Shown here piece by piece: positions 8,506 through 17,039 of a stretch of DNA of 64,000 nt (position 1 is its first letter; the number at the start of each line of letters is the position of its first letter). This stretch comes from Lachnospiraceae bacterium (lineage in GTDB: Bacteria > Bacillota > Clostridia > Lachnospirales > Lachnospiraceae): positions 41,105 through 105,104 of the forward strand of contig JAFLTA010000004.1 of assembly GCA_022510685.1 (NCBI GenBank). Direction: 5' to 3'. The notes below the pieces were generated by a model. The model made no database searches, was not told where the DNA came from, and saw only the letters and a program-made list of their open reading frames with translations. The translations under genes and the position numbers were made by a program.

Positions 8506-9722
8506 ATCTTTGTCTCCTCATAATTGTGAAAAAATGGTTGTTCTTCCGGTTTACAATCCTTCGCCTGACAATCCTCCACAGACTGCCCGTATTTATGATA
8601 CTTGAAATAAACAGCACCACCTAAATATTTTGCCTGGCAACGCAGAAAACGACTGTCGGAAATGAGTACATTGCCAATGGATTCCGAATAAATACCACCA
8701 CCATATTCGCTGCTTCCCTCTTGAAACAAACAGTGAACAATCTTCATCTTGGCAGCCTTTTCCAGATACAACAGTCCATTGCCGCCCTCTTTTAAATTGG
8801 TACGCTCCATGGTGGCAGTGGAACCGGCAAAACGAATCATGGGAACACCTTTACTATGCGAAAGTCTGCAGGAATTAATGATCAGCCTGCCTCCCTCCTG
8901 CAAAAGCAAACCACAACATCCACCACAATCAATCACCGTACTTTCCATCTGCACCACTGCCGTATCCCGCAATTCCAGAAAATATTTCTGAGAACAAGAT
9001 AATACCTGAACGTTTGCATCCCGAAAGCGAATTCTTCCTCCCTGTAAACGAATTCCGCCGCGCATATGTAATTCTGTGCCGTATAGCAAAAGGGAACCAC
9101 CCCGTTCAACGATAATATCTCCATTCATCTCCACCGGACCATCCAGCACTACTGTTTCTCCCACATGTATCGTCATACCTGGAAAACGCGAAATTCTCTC
9201 GAAATCCGGAAAGAAATACTTTAATGTACGATAGGAAATTTCATAACCTTGTTTTCGAAACCGCTCATAAGCCTCCACAGCCCTCTTAACATCCCCGGCT
9301 CTGGCTGCTCTGTCAAATGTCCTTAAAAAATCACACTCTGCATCGGATAAATGAAACACCTGCAAATAGTTCTCAACAATACCCCGGCAAAAATCTTCTG
9401 ACCACAGCGCCATTTCCTGCATCTGAAACAAATCCAAAAGCAGACAATAACGTTCCTCCTTGCGGACAATCTGCCGAAACACATCCGTAAGACGTGCTTC
9501 CAGATAATTATTAACATCTCCTACTATCTGTTCCCTGTAATGATCAGACAACTGCAAACGTCTCAATATGTGCTCGTAATGCGTCTGCAATTCTGTAATT
9601 GCCCTCATATGCCCCATTGCCATCACACCCAATCCAAAAGCATACAAATACTTAAATGAATTCTCTGTGTCAGCCATGGGATGCCTCTCAGTATATTTTG
9701 TTTTTTCTCCGCTAAAATCCAT
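8502..9722 (-). CDS. Helical-domain/right-handed beta-helix protein (smaller paralog)
   Basis: A 406-residue paralog of the next gene with the same layout: a helical N-terminal 190 residues, then a beta-helix from about 200 with YGGGIYSES and LGGAVYFKY turns. No signal peptide. The start at 9722 has a strong GAGGAGG site and its own promoter (9770-9798). It lies 114 bp downstream of a CpaE/TadZ-like ATPase on the same strand. The C-terminal CQAKDCKPEEQP mirrors CRYEGCSPENVH of the larger paralog, which supports tandem duplication. No enzyme motif is visible. It might be a scaffold or binding platform, which is a guess. Confidence 0.72.
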   Translation of the reverse strand: MDFSGEKTKYTERHPMADTENSFKYLYAFGLGVMAMGHMRAITELQTHYEHILRRLQLSDHYREQIVGDVNNYLEARLTDVFRQIVRKEERYCLLLDLFQMQEMALWSEDFCRGIVENYLQVFHLSDAECDFLRTFDRAARAGDVKRAVEAYERFRKQGYEISYRTLKYFFPDFERISRFPGMTIHVGETVVLDGPVEMNGDIIVERGGSLLLYGTELHMRGGIRLQGGRIRFRDANVQVLSCSQKYFLELRDTAVVQMESTVIDCGGCCGLLLQEGGRLIINSCRLSHSKGVPMIRFAGSTATMERTNLKEGGNGLLYLEKAAKMKIVHCLFQEGSSEYGGGIYSESIGNVLISDSRFLRCQAKYLGGAVYFKYHKYGQSVEDCQAKDCKPEEQPFFHNYEETKI

Positions 9723-9769
9723 AGGTTCCTCCTCGGCACATGAATCTTGTAAGTAATCCTCTGTATTAT

Positions 9770-9798
9770 ATTATACTTTGCATCGCATACTTAAGCAA
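9770..9798 (-). promoter_or_regulatory. Promoter of the two beta-helix genes
   Basis: Minus-strand TTGCTT (9793-9798), exactly 17 bp, TATAAT (9770-9775), about 48 bp before the 9722 start. The pair can be transcribed apart from the ATPase upstream. Confidence 0.75.
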
Positions 9799-9836
9799 GG
9801 ATTTTCCCATATCAATATTCATTTCATTCTTACACT

Positions 9837-10658
9837 CTAACCCTTTTGGGAACGCAGTATATGAATTTGATTGTGAAGCATAGCACTGCCATACTTTAAC
9901 TGACGCATCAGATAGCCTGTTTCCTTATCGGTCTTACCACTGCTATTTCGATTTAAGAATTGCAGCAACCGACCATTCCACATAGCTTCCTCTAATTCCA
10001 TATGGTAGGGAACGACTCCAATCCGTTCTCTGGGAATATGAAAACGATAACAAATACGTCTTAGATTCCATGCATGTTCCTGTTGATATTTTCCGATAAG
10101 AAATAGCATCTTTTCCCGACCCATGTGATAATTTTCAAAGAAATCCGCAATCATTTCCGGGTTCTGTATGAGATTAACAACAACGATATCTGCTTCTGAA
10201 AGAATGCCGGCAGAACTGAGATTTCGATTTGTTTCCGTATCAATAAATAAAATATCAGAAAAGTCCTCCAGACATTGAAACAAAGATTTCCTAACCAGCT
10301 CAAATTCATATTCAAATACATCATGGTTTACAATATAGCTTTGGGGCAGATAAAATAAGTTATCAAATAGAAGTGGAATTGCCGTCTGACGTACTACTTT
10401 GTGACCCAGGTTACCCGAATGCAGCTCTTTTAGCAAATGCTCCATACCGTATTTATGATAGTAATGCCCCTGCTCCCGCAGGCATTCAATACGATCCGGT
10501 GACAAAAGAATATCACCAATATTTCTAAGACTATAATGATTTTCCAGCAGCATATTCTTATTTCCACTATAGAATGTCATCATAGCTGCCATACAAGCAG
10601 TGTTGGTGGTAACTCCGGCATCACCACCCCTCACGCTGCTCCAAAATGCAATTTTCAA
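9837..10658 (-). CDS. CpaE/TadZ-like MinD-family ATPase homolog with atypical P-loop
   Basis: A 273-residue protein of the ParA/MinD superfamily, closest in look to the CpaE/TadZ group that places pilus-assembly complexes. The N-terminus reads MKIAFWSSVRGGDAGVTTNT: the glycine-rich loop is present but the catalytic lysine of GKTT is Val and the signature lysine is Arg. A Walker-B-like stretch DILFIDTETN and a later DIVVVNLIQNPE follow. TadZ proteins commonly have degenerate P-loops. The start is TTG 10658 with AAGGAGG 12 bases upstream. No Tad/Flp genes are in the window; the neighbours are two beta-helix proteins, so its partner is uncertain. Confidence 0.7.
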   Translation of the reverse strand: MKIAFWSSVRGGDAGVTTNTACMAAMMTFYSGNKNMLLENHYSLRNIGDILLSPDRIECLREQGHYYHKYGMEHLLKELHSGNLGHKVVRQTAIPLLFDNLFYLPQSYIVNHDVFEYEFELVRKSLFQCLEDFSDILFIDTETNRNLSSAGILSEADIVVVNLIQNPEMIADFFENYHMGREKMLFLIGKYQQEHAWNLRRICYRFHIPRERIGVVPYHMELEEAMWNGRLLQFLNRNSSGKTDKETGYLMRQLKYGSAMLHNQIHILRSQKG

Positions 10659-10744
10659 TTGCTTCCCTTACCTCCTTCCCGATTATGACAACACTATTAT
10701 CCCATCACGTAAATTCTGTTTTTGATAGAACACGGAATACTGAT

Positions 10745-10773
10745 ACTATAACGAAAAGTTTTTGATTCGTAAA
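10745..10773 (-). promoter_or_regulatory. Probable promoter of the CpaE-like gene
   Basis: Minus-strand TTTACG (10768-10773), 17-bp spacer, TATAGT (10745-10750), about 87 bp before the TTG start. The -35 is weak. The 247-bp gap here otherwise holds only the FliB-like terminator. Confidence 0.45.
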
Positions 10774-10843
10774 TAGATTTTTTAACTTTCGGCTTTTTTC
10801 TGCTATTTTTACAAATATGAACCAAATTTTTCTCCAAAAAAGC

Positions 10844-10874
10844 AAAAAATACCTCTTTCAAAGAGGTATTTTTT
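10844..10874. terminator. Terminator after the FliB-like gene
   Basis: AAAAATACCTCTTT, loop CAA, AGAGGTATTTTT. T runs flank it on both strands; on minus it ends the FliB-like transcript just after the stop at 10906. Confidence 0.85.
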
Positions 10875-10905
10875 ATATAATGCCATATTGATTCATTACA
10901 CCATA

Positions 10906-11871
10906 TCATGTCTTGTTTTCCGGATATGCCAGTTGCAACATTTCGATATCCCATCGCAAAAACATCTCATGTATCTGCTGTCCCATTTTTTGACCATGAA
11001 CACAAAAACGATAAACCCAGTGAAGCACCTCCAGCCAATCAGTTTCTTTCAGTCCATTCCGCACTTTATAGCGACTGCAAAGAATAACGCGCATGATAAG
11101 CAACTCCCCCAAAACCTGTTTTACGCGTGTCTGTGGCTTTTCTATGGGGTACTCTATATAGCGACCGGGAATACGATAGCAACAGTAATTTGTAAAAAAA
11201 AGCTGCCACTCTGTCCGAGTACCTTGTAAAAATGCAGATAGCATTTCCGTTTGGTTTCCCTCCTCTTGATAACAGTCAAAGCTATCTTCCAGATAGGGAC
11301 ACTCCGGAAACCTTAACAATACATCCAGACAGTCCATTGCCACATCCACAAATTTTTCAAAAGTAAAACTATTATTATTTATGGTTTTCCGAAAATCCGC
11401 AAGAACATTCTCGCTGTCCTTCCACATGGGAAGTCCTGACAAAAGCTGTTGCCCGTCAGAAACATCCGTATAACGCCATTGAACTTTTTTTGTCAAGAGG
11501 TATTTTGCCACAACAGGACAGGAAGCCATCATGGAAATCCATAGTTTTCCGTCTACCTGTGCTGTCAGTCTGGGAAACTTACGACAGGTATTGCACAAAG
11601 CTTTCTCGGAAATATTTTTCTGTATTCTACACAACCCATCCGAATCCAACATGGCACATCGACCTATACTGTCATTTTGAAAACAATATTCTCCGTTCCT
11701 TTCCTCTATGTGGGAAAGAATATCATCGCGAATCGGAGCCGGCTCCATCTGCTGAAACCTCTCATAGTCTTTGTTATCCACAACAATTTTCCACCCGGCA
11801 CAACAAGTTGCCGGACAATCTCCCGCCATACAGGAAAATGTGTCGTAAAGCTCCAATATTATCGTCTGCAT
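10906..11871 (-). CDS. FliB-like (flagellin lysine N-methylase family) Cys-rich protein
   Basis: A 321-residue protein of the family annotated as flagellin lysine N-methylase. The N-terminal cysteine cluster CMAGDCPATCCAGW is followed by further Cys at about 72-98, with CNTCRKFPR, an arrangement that suggests an iron-sulfur or metal site. No flagellar gene is in the window, and the family also occurs in non-motile gut Firmicutes, so flagellin need not be the substrate. Its ATG shares a base with the TGA of the small membrane protein gene upstream (TGATG), and there is no good ribosome site, so translation probably depends on coupling. Confidence 0.75.
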   Translation of the reverse strand: MQTIILELYDTFSCMAGDCPATCCAGWKIVVDNKDYERFQQMEPAPIRDDILSHIEERNGEYCFQNDSIGRCAMLDSDGLCRIQKNISEKALCNTCRKFPRLTAQVDGKLWISMMASCPVVAKYLLTKKVQWRYTDVSDGQQLLSGLPMWKDSENVLADFRKTINNNSFTFEKFVDVAMDCLDVLLRFPECPYLEDSFDCYQEEGNQTEMLSAFLQGTRTEWQLFFTNYCCYRIPGRYIEYPIEKPQTRVKQVLGELLIMRVILCSRYKVRNGLKETDWLEVLHWVYRFCVHGQKMGQQIHEMFLRWDIEMLQLAYPENKT

Positions 11872-12023
11872 CAGAATGTTAAATCAGACTTATCATGAAG
11901 CAGTTTGGCTCCTTTTGCAATCAATACCACTCCTGCTGCAGTACCGGCAATAATCAAAAGAATACCCATAACAATATTACTGGCCCCCACTGATTTCATT
12001 GTCTTATATACTTTCTCGCCCAT
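11871..12023 (-). CDS. Small membrane protein, 50 residues
   Basis: The start at 12023 has GGAGG five bases upstream. The protein begins MGEKVYKTMKSVGAS, has one hydrophobic helix (IVMGILLIIAGTAAGVVLIA) and a short basic tail. The stop overlaps the start of the FliB-like gene, so the two are coupled. I do not recognise a function. Single-helix proteins of this kind often act as membrane anchors or modulators, which is only a possibility here. Confidence 0.7.
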   Translation of the reverse strand: MGEKVYKTMKSVGASNIVMGILLIIAGTAAGVVLIAKGAKLLHDKSDLTF

Positions 12024-12068
12024 ATTTCCCTCCATTATTTCATATCCAAAAATAGAATGATTACGGTT

Positions 12069-12743
12069 TTATATTCCATACTCCGCATAATAATCATCAA
12101 TCGCTGCCTTTAACTTGTCATCAATGAGAATCTTCCCTTGATACTCTTTATTATACAGACAGGCAATCACATCTTCCATTGTAACGATAGCATTTGCCGG
12201 AAATCCGTATTTCTGCTGTATCTCCTCCAAGGCACTGGCATTAGAGGACAATCCTCTCTCCATTCTGTTGAGAGATACCATAAGTCCGACTATTTCCACG
12301 TCCCCCTGTGCCTTGATAATCGGGAATGTCTCCTCAATAGACTTTCCCGAAGTCGTCACATCTTCGATGATGACAACCTTATCTCCATCATTTATTTTAC
12401 TTCCGAGAAGAATACCGGTATCACCGTGGTCTTTGACCTCCTTGCGATTAGAGCAGTAACGGATTTCTTTGCCATACAGTTCACTGTAAGCAATTGTCGT
12501 TGCCACACTTAAAGGAATTCCCTTGTATGCCGGTCCGAAAAGAACATCGAAATCATCTCCGTAATTCTCATGGATTGCCTTGGCATAATACTCTCCCAAT
12601 TTCTTTAACTGTGCGCCCGTCACATAGGCACCTGCATTCATAAAGAATGGGGATTTTCGTCCGCTTTTCAAAGTAAATTCACCGAATTTCAAAACGTTAC
12701 AATCTACCATAAATTGAATAAATTCCTGTTTGTAAGATTCCAT
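12069..12743 (-). CDS. pyrE: Orotate phosphoribosyltransferase
   Basis: Converts orotate and PRPP to orotidine 5'-phosphate in UMP synthesis; cytoplasmic, 224 residues. The PRPP-binding signature VVIIEDVTTSGKS is intact, and the FKEGEFTLKSGR-type start of the family is recognisable as LKFGEFTLKSGRKSPFF. GGAG lies 12 bases before the ATG. It is separated from the other pyr genes by a lipoprotein gene and has its own promoter (12781-12809), so it may be expressed apart from pyrCFKD. Confidence 0.96.
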   Translation of the reverse strand: MESYKQEFIQFMVDCNVLKFGEFTLKSGRKSPFFMNAGAYVTGAQLKKLGEYYAKAIHENYGDDFDVLFGPAYKGIPLSVATTIAYSELYGKEIRYCSNRKEVKDHGDTGILLGSKINDGDKVVIIEDVTTSGKSIEETFPIIKAQGDVEIVGLMVSLNRMERGLSSNASALEEIQQKYGFPANAIVTMEDVIACLYNKEYQGKILIDDKLKAAIDDYYAEYGI

Positions 12744-12780
12744 AATATCATTTTCTCCTTTTATTTAAGCCATCTTTTCT

Positions 12781-12809
12781 ATCTTATCATATTTTTTATC
12801 CATATTCAA
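12781..12809 (-). promoter_or_regulatory. Promoter of pyrE
   Basis: Minus-strand TTGAAT (12804-12809), 17-bp spacer, TAAGAT (12781-12786) preceded by TGA (extended -10). It lies in the 93-bp gap after the lipoprotein gene, 38 bp before pyrE. Confidence 0.65.
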
Positions 12810-12836
12810 TTTATTTTCTCTTTATCGATACGAATC

Positions 12837-14129
12837 TTACCGGCACCCATACGAATAAATTTCTCCATTTAGAGCATTCACATAGAGGTTAAGTTCATCC
12901 TGATTCGAACCAAGTTTTCCACGAAATTCCCAACATGGATATACATTCTTTTTTCTATCTGAATACCAGCAGGGGCAGTATACAAAACCCACTTCCTCAA
13001 TATCAACCGTCTCGTCTATCTCAATGATTTCTTGCGGTATCAAATTTTTCTCTAAAATGGAAACGGCTTCCTGAATGCTAACAATGTAATCCTGAGCTTC
13101 ACCTTCCGGTATGACCTCCTCCGACTCGCTGTCGCTTCCCAGACAAGCATTAACTGTTTGACCATTGACTACATACGCCATTCTATCATCTCCATCCACG
13201 CTATTCTTAATTGAATATATCTCCCCATAAGACGATATATAGGCAAAAGGAATTTCCTGATATACCCTCCGCAGCCGAAACATGTATCCATATTTATCTT
13301 TAAGCCGAAACACTTTTACTTCCGGTACATCCACGGTAACATCTTTGGCACAGGGCAAAAAAATCCCCTGCTCAAAATACCGCTTTGTTAAATCGGCAGC
13401 CGTCTTTACTGTCATTTTGCCCGACAATAACTCCCATGATTTGTCTGCCAATTCAGATACTTTTCCCTCCGCAACAGTTTCTGCATCCTCTCCATAAAAA
13501 ACATCTGCTTCTGCACGAGATTTTGAACCTAAATATTTTGCAATGATACCATCACTCATGGAATAGACTCCACCGGCATTCATTAGTATGTAACATCGTT
13601 TCGTATTTATAAAAAAACTATTTCCCGTTTCAAAATCCGGATAATATTTCGATACAGCCGGAAAACTATAGGGGTATTTTTTGCTCACATCACTTTCATA
13701 CTCCCCACCACTATCCCGTATCTCCTTATCAGTGTCTATGTCATTAATTTTTGATCTTTTTAACCATCTTTTTATCGCAGCCAGACTGTCAGCCGGTGTA
13801 ATATCTTGTTTCTCAACCTTCAACTCCATCACTGTTTCCAATTTATCTATGGGAGCAAATTCACAGGAATCAAAAGATAATACGTTAGACTCTAAAGCTC
13901 TTATAGCCTCCACATCTGATTTGTAATTCGTTATACACTTTAAGATAGAAACCCTGTTTTTATAATACTGATTTTTATATTCTATCGCCGAAACCGCGGA
14001 ATCGAGTGTATTTTGCACTTCCTCATTTTCCACTCTGTTTTCTGTATTTTTCTCTTTGTCTTCATTACTACAACTGCACAACATGATTGCGCAACAAAAT
14101 AAAGCAATTTTAAATAATCTTCCTCTCAT
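12837..14129 (-). CDS. Putative lipoprotein inserted between pyrD and pyrE
   Basis: A 430-residue exported protein. Start ATG 14129 has GGAGGGG five bases upstream. The N-terminus MRGRLFKIALFCCAIMLCSC is a lipoprotein signal with Cys at the -1/+1 site. The mature part starts with a charged Glu/Asn-rich stretch. The C-terminal 100 residues (PCWEFRGK, then NLYVNALNGEIYSYG) have the look of PepSY or YycH/YycI-like extracytoplasmic domains, but I cannot assign it firmly. It has no evident role in pyrimidine synthesis, although it sits 44 bp after pyrD on the same strand. Confidence 0.75.
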   Translation of the reverse strand: MRGRLFKIALFCCAIMLCSCSNEDKEKNTENRVENEEVQNTLDSAVSAIEYKNQYYKNRVSILKCITNYKSDVEAIRALESNVLSFDSCEFAPIDKLETVMELKVEKQDITPADSLAAIKRWLKRSKINDIDTDKEIRDSGGEYESDVSKKYPYSFPAVSKYYPDFETGNSFFINTKRCYILMNAGGVYSMSDGIIAKYLGSKSRAEADVFYGEDAETVAEGKVSELADKSWELLSGKMTVKTAADLTKRYFEQGIFLPCAKDVTVDVPEVKVFRLKDKYGYMFRLRRVYQEIPFAYISSYGEIYSIKNSVDGDDRMAYVVNGQTVNACLGSDSESEEVIPEGEAQDYIVSIQEAVSILEKNLIPQEIIEIDETVDIEEVGFVYCPCWYSDRKKNVYPCWEFRGKLGSNQDELNLYVNALNGEIYSYGCR

Positions 14130-14173
14130 GATAACCCCTCCATATTTCATTTGTTATTTTTAATATTACTCTG

Positions 14174-15076
14174 TCACTCCACGCAGCCAATCAATTCCTG
14201 AATGTCCTTCACCCCCTGTCTTTCCATAAAATTTTCAATGCCTTTGATAACTTTGACCGTGGTTGCCGGGTCGTTAAAATTTGCCGTTCCCACTGCCACC
14301 ATGGTAGCCCCTGCCATGAGAAATTCCAACGCATCCTCTGCTGTACGGATTCCACCCATTCCTAACACCGGTATCTTTACCGCATGTGCCGTCTGGTAAA
14401 CCATGCGCACCGCTACCGGCTTCACCGCAGGACCGGACAGACCGCCCGTCTTATTTGCCAAAGCAAAGGTACGCCGGTTCACATCAATCTTCATCCCCGT
14501 CAGGGTATTGATAAGGGATACCGCATCCGCACCGCCTGCCTCCGCTGCTTTTGCTGTTTCGGTGATATCCGTCACATTGGGACTAAGCTTCATAATTACA
14601 GGCTGCTTCGCCTTTGCCTTGATGGCTGCCGTAATTTTTTCCACCTGCTTTGGGTCTTGTCCAAAAGCAATCCCCCCCGCTTTTACATTGGGACAAGAAA
14701 TATTAATCTCCAGCATGGCGATATCTTCCTCAGCCAGGTGCTCCACAACATCTATGTAATCTTCGGGAGTTTTCCCGCAGACATTGACAATAATATTGGT
14801 ATCGTACTGCTTCAAAAACGGAATATCCCTCTCTATAAACACGTCGATACCGGGATTTTGCAAACCAATGGCATTTAACATACCACCGTAAGTTTCACAC
14901 ACGCGAGGTGTAGGATTTCCCTCCCATGGCACATTCGCTACACCCTTGGTGGTCACTGCCCCCAGAAGGCTTAAGTCTATATATTCCCCGTATTCCGCTC
15001 CGGAACCAAAGGTTCCCGAAGCTGTTGTCACAGGATTTTTCATGGGTATTCCTGCAAAATTCACTGCCAGATTCAT
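14174..15076 (-). CDS. pyrD: Dihydroorotate dehydrogenase class 1B, catalytic subunit
   Basis: Oxidises dihydroorotate to orotate with FMN, passing electrons to NAD+ through PyrK; cytoplasmic, 300 residues. TASGTFGSGAEYGEY and the catalytic-loop NISCPNVKAGG (Cys base, typical of class 1) are present, and GMGGIRTAEDALEFLMAGA is the phosphate-binding end. AGGAGG precedes ATG 15076. The pyrK gene directly upstream is consistent with the heterotetrameric class 1B enzyme. Confidence 0.95.
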   Translation of the reverse strand: MNLAVNFAGIPMKNPVTTASGTFGSGAEYGEYIDLSLLGAVTTKGVANVPWEGNPTPRVCETYGGMLNAIGLQNPGIDVFIERDIPFLKQYDTNIIVNVCGKTPEDYIDVVEHLAEEDIAMLEINISCPNVKAGGIAFGQDPKQVEKITAAIKAKAKQPVIMKLSPNVTDITETAKAAEAGGADAVSLINTLTGMKIDVNRRTFALANKTGGLSGPAVKPVAVRMVYQTAHAVKIPVLGMGGIRTAEDALEFLMAGATMVAVGTANFNDPATTVKVIKGIENFMERQGVKDIQELIGCVE

Positions 15077-15175
15077 GCCCTTCCTCCTACTACATCAGTA
15101 TCGTCTTTGGTGACAAAGATATATTTCATTGGTACGAAACACTATTCTGTCATCTAACACTTATTTTTCATTCCC

Positions 15176-15955
15176 TCATATTTTCACAGTCTGTGCATCA
15201 AACACAGGACCGTCTTTACATATCCTCGTATTGTTTACATGACTGTGACTGTCCTTCTCCAAGGTCTTACACACACATCCCAGGCAGGCACCGATGCCAC
15301 ACGCCATGCGTTCCTCCAAAGAAATTTGTGCCGGAATGCCATATTCTGCAGCATATTCCTTGACACCTCGAAGCATAGGCATGGGACCACAGGCATAAAT
15401 GGTATCTGCCGTCAGCCCCTCTGCACGGATGGCGTCAATGACATTTCCTTTCGTTCCCACACTGCCGTCCTCCGTAGATACATAGACTTTGGCATAGGGT
15501 TCAAATTCTTCCTTTAGGAACAGGTCATTGTCACGATACCCTAATACCACCTGTACCTCACCGGACAGGGATTTTGCAAGAGCGAGCATAGGCGGAATGC
15601 CAATTCCACCACCAATCAGTATACTCTTTCCGGCTTTTGCTGTAAAGCCATTGCCCAGGGGCCCTAATACCTCTATGATATCACTCACATTTCTTCTCGA
15701 AAATTCCTCCGTCCCCTGACCTGCCACCCGGTAAACAATACGAAGCAATCTGTCCTCACCCTGAATTTCACAAATACTGATAGGTCGCGGAAGTAACCGG
15801 CTGCCGTCCCGACTGTACAGAGACAAAAACTGTCCGGGTACAGACATTGCAGCCACGTTATAATCTTCCGGAAATTTTAGCCACATGCTGAAAATTCCCG
15901 GTGCCAGTTCTACCTGACCTGTAATCGTTGCCGTACATTTCTTTTTCTCTGCCAT
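15176..15955 (-). CDS. pyrK: Dihydroorotate dehydrogenase electron transfer subunit
   Basis: FAD and [2Fe-2S] subunit that links PyrD to NAD+, 259 residues. It has the ferredoxin-reductase-like FAD fold (RPISICEI, GQGTEEFSRR), the NAD domain (LIGGGIGIPPMLALAK) and a C-terminal cluster CGIGACLGCVC with a later Cys in RICKDGPVF. I take ATG 15955 (GGGGAG just upstream) as the start, because pyrF ends at 15972; the longer frame would overlap pyrF. Confidence 0.93.
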   Translation of the reverse strand: MAEKKKCTATITGQVELAPGIFSMWLKFPEDYNVAAMSVPGQFLSLYSRDGSRLLPRPISICEIQGEDRLLRIVYRVAGQGTEEFSRRNVSDIIEVLGPLGNGFTAKAGKSILIGGGIGIPPMLALAKSLSGEVQVVLGYRDNDLFLKEEFEPYAKVYVSTEDGSVGTKGNVIDAIRAEGLTADTIYACGPMPMLRGVKEYAAEYGIPAQISLEERMACGIGACLGCVCKTLEKDSHSHVNNTRICKDGPVFDAQTVKI

Positions 15956-15971
15956 AATCTCCCCGTTTCTT

Positions 15972-16892
15972 TTATTTAATCGCATTGTTAATATCTGCAA
16001 TCATATCGATTACTGCCTGCCTGGAAGCATCTGCATAGTTTTCCTCCCCAAAGCGACTGTATGCATCCTGCTTATAAGCCGCAATAATACCCCGGGAGGA
16101 ATTGACGATAGCCCCCAGCCCATCTGCATTAAAGTATGGCTTCAGCCCCTCTGCCGTACCTCCCTGAGCACCATAACCCGGTACGAGGATATACGTTTTC
16201 GGCATGAGTTTTCGCAGTGCTTTTCCCATCTCCGGATAGGTGGCTCCTATTACACAGCCTACATTACTGTAAGTATCACCCATACACTGCTCTCCCCATT
16301 CTACTACCTTCTCGGCCACCAGCTCATACAATGGTCTTCCGTCGATTAATTGGTCCTGAAATTCCCCGCTGGAGGGATTGGACGTCTTCACCAATACGAA
16401 TATACCTTTATTTTCTTTATTGCATATATCTACAAATGGATTGACACCATCACTTCCTAAATAAGGATTTACCGTGAGGAAATCTTCATCAAATCCGGCA
16501 TAAGTTTTATTTCCCACTGTAACCTTTCCCAAATGCCCCACTGCATAGGCTGTGGAAGTGGAGCCAATGTCGCCGCGCTTGGCATCACCAATGACAACCA
16601 ATCCCTTTTCTTTACAGTAATCTACTGTCTTTTTGAAAGATATGAGTCCCGGGATTCCAAACTGCTCATACATGGCTATCTGTGGCTTTACTGCCGGTAT
16701 CAGATCACAGGTTGCATCCACAATCCCCTTGTTAAACTGCCAGATTGCCTCTGCCGCCCCCTCTAAAGTTTCCCCGAATTCTTCAAAGGCTTTTTTCTGA
16801 ATATGCTGCGGCACATAGCTTAACATGGGGTCTAAACCGACTACAATGGGCGCATCTTTTTTAGTAATCTGCTGAATTAATTCGTTAATCAT
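15972..16892 (-). CDS. pyrF: Orotidine 5'-phosphate decarboxylase, long (group 2) form
   Basis: Last step to UMP, 306 residues, longer than the usual bacterial enzyme of about 240 and typical of the group-2 type. The active-site motif GDAKRGDIGSTSTAY carries the catalytic Lys/Asp network. ATG 16892 has AAAGGA upstream. The leader (16893-17039) contains the promoter-hairpin repeat described at 16931-17035. It is followed by pyrK with a 16-bp gap. Confidence 0.95.
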   Translation of the reverse strand: MINELIQQITKKDAPIVVGLDPMLSYVPQHIQKKAFEEFGETLEGAAEAIWQFNKGIVDATCDLIPAVKPQIAMYEQFGIPGLISFKKTVDYCKEKGLVVIGDAKRGDIGSTSTAYAVGHLGKVTVGNKTYAGFDEDFLTVNPYLGSDGVNPFVDICNKENKGIFVLVKTSNPSSGEFQDQLIDGRPLYELVAEKVVEWGEQCMGDTYSNVGCVIGATYPEMGKALRKLMPKTYILVPGYGAQGGTAEGLKPYFNADGLGAIVNSSRGIIAAYKQDAYSRFGEENYADASRQAVIDMIADINNAIK

Positions 16893-16930
16893 TTTGACAA
16901 TTCCTTTCTTCTATATTTTCTTGCAATGGC

Positions 16931-17035
16931 TCGCTTTTGCGTTTATTATATCATATTTACTGCACAAGGTTTCTGCGCATATTGAGAACGAAGTTCTCAC
17001 AAGATAAACGCCGCTTTTGCGTTTATTATATCATA
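16931..17035 (-). repeat. 80-bp promoter-hairpin repeat upstream of pyrF (one unit plus partial)
   Basis: Read on minus, the unit starts TATGATATAATAAACGC (from 17035) and ends at 16956, where TATGATATAATAAACGC begins again. Each start is an extended -10 (TGATATAAT). Between them are three hairpins: AAACGC/GCGTTT, GAGAAC-TTC-GTTCTC and TGCGCA/TGTGCA. The same element occurs twice in tandem at 43991-44159, also pointing at the gene downstream. Stem bases differ between loci while pairing is kept. Confidence 0.85.
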
Positions 17036-17039
17036 TCTC

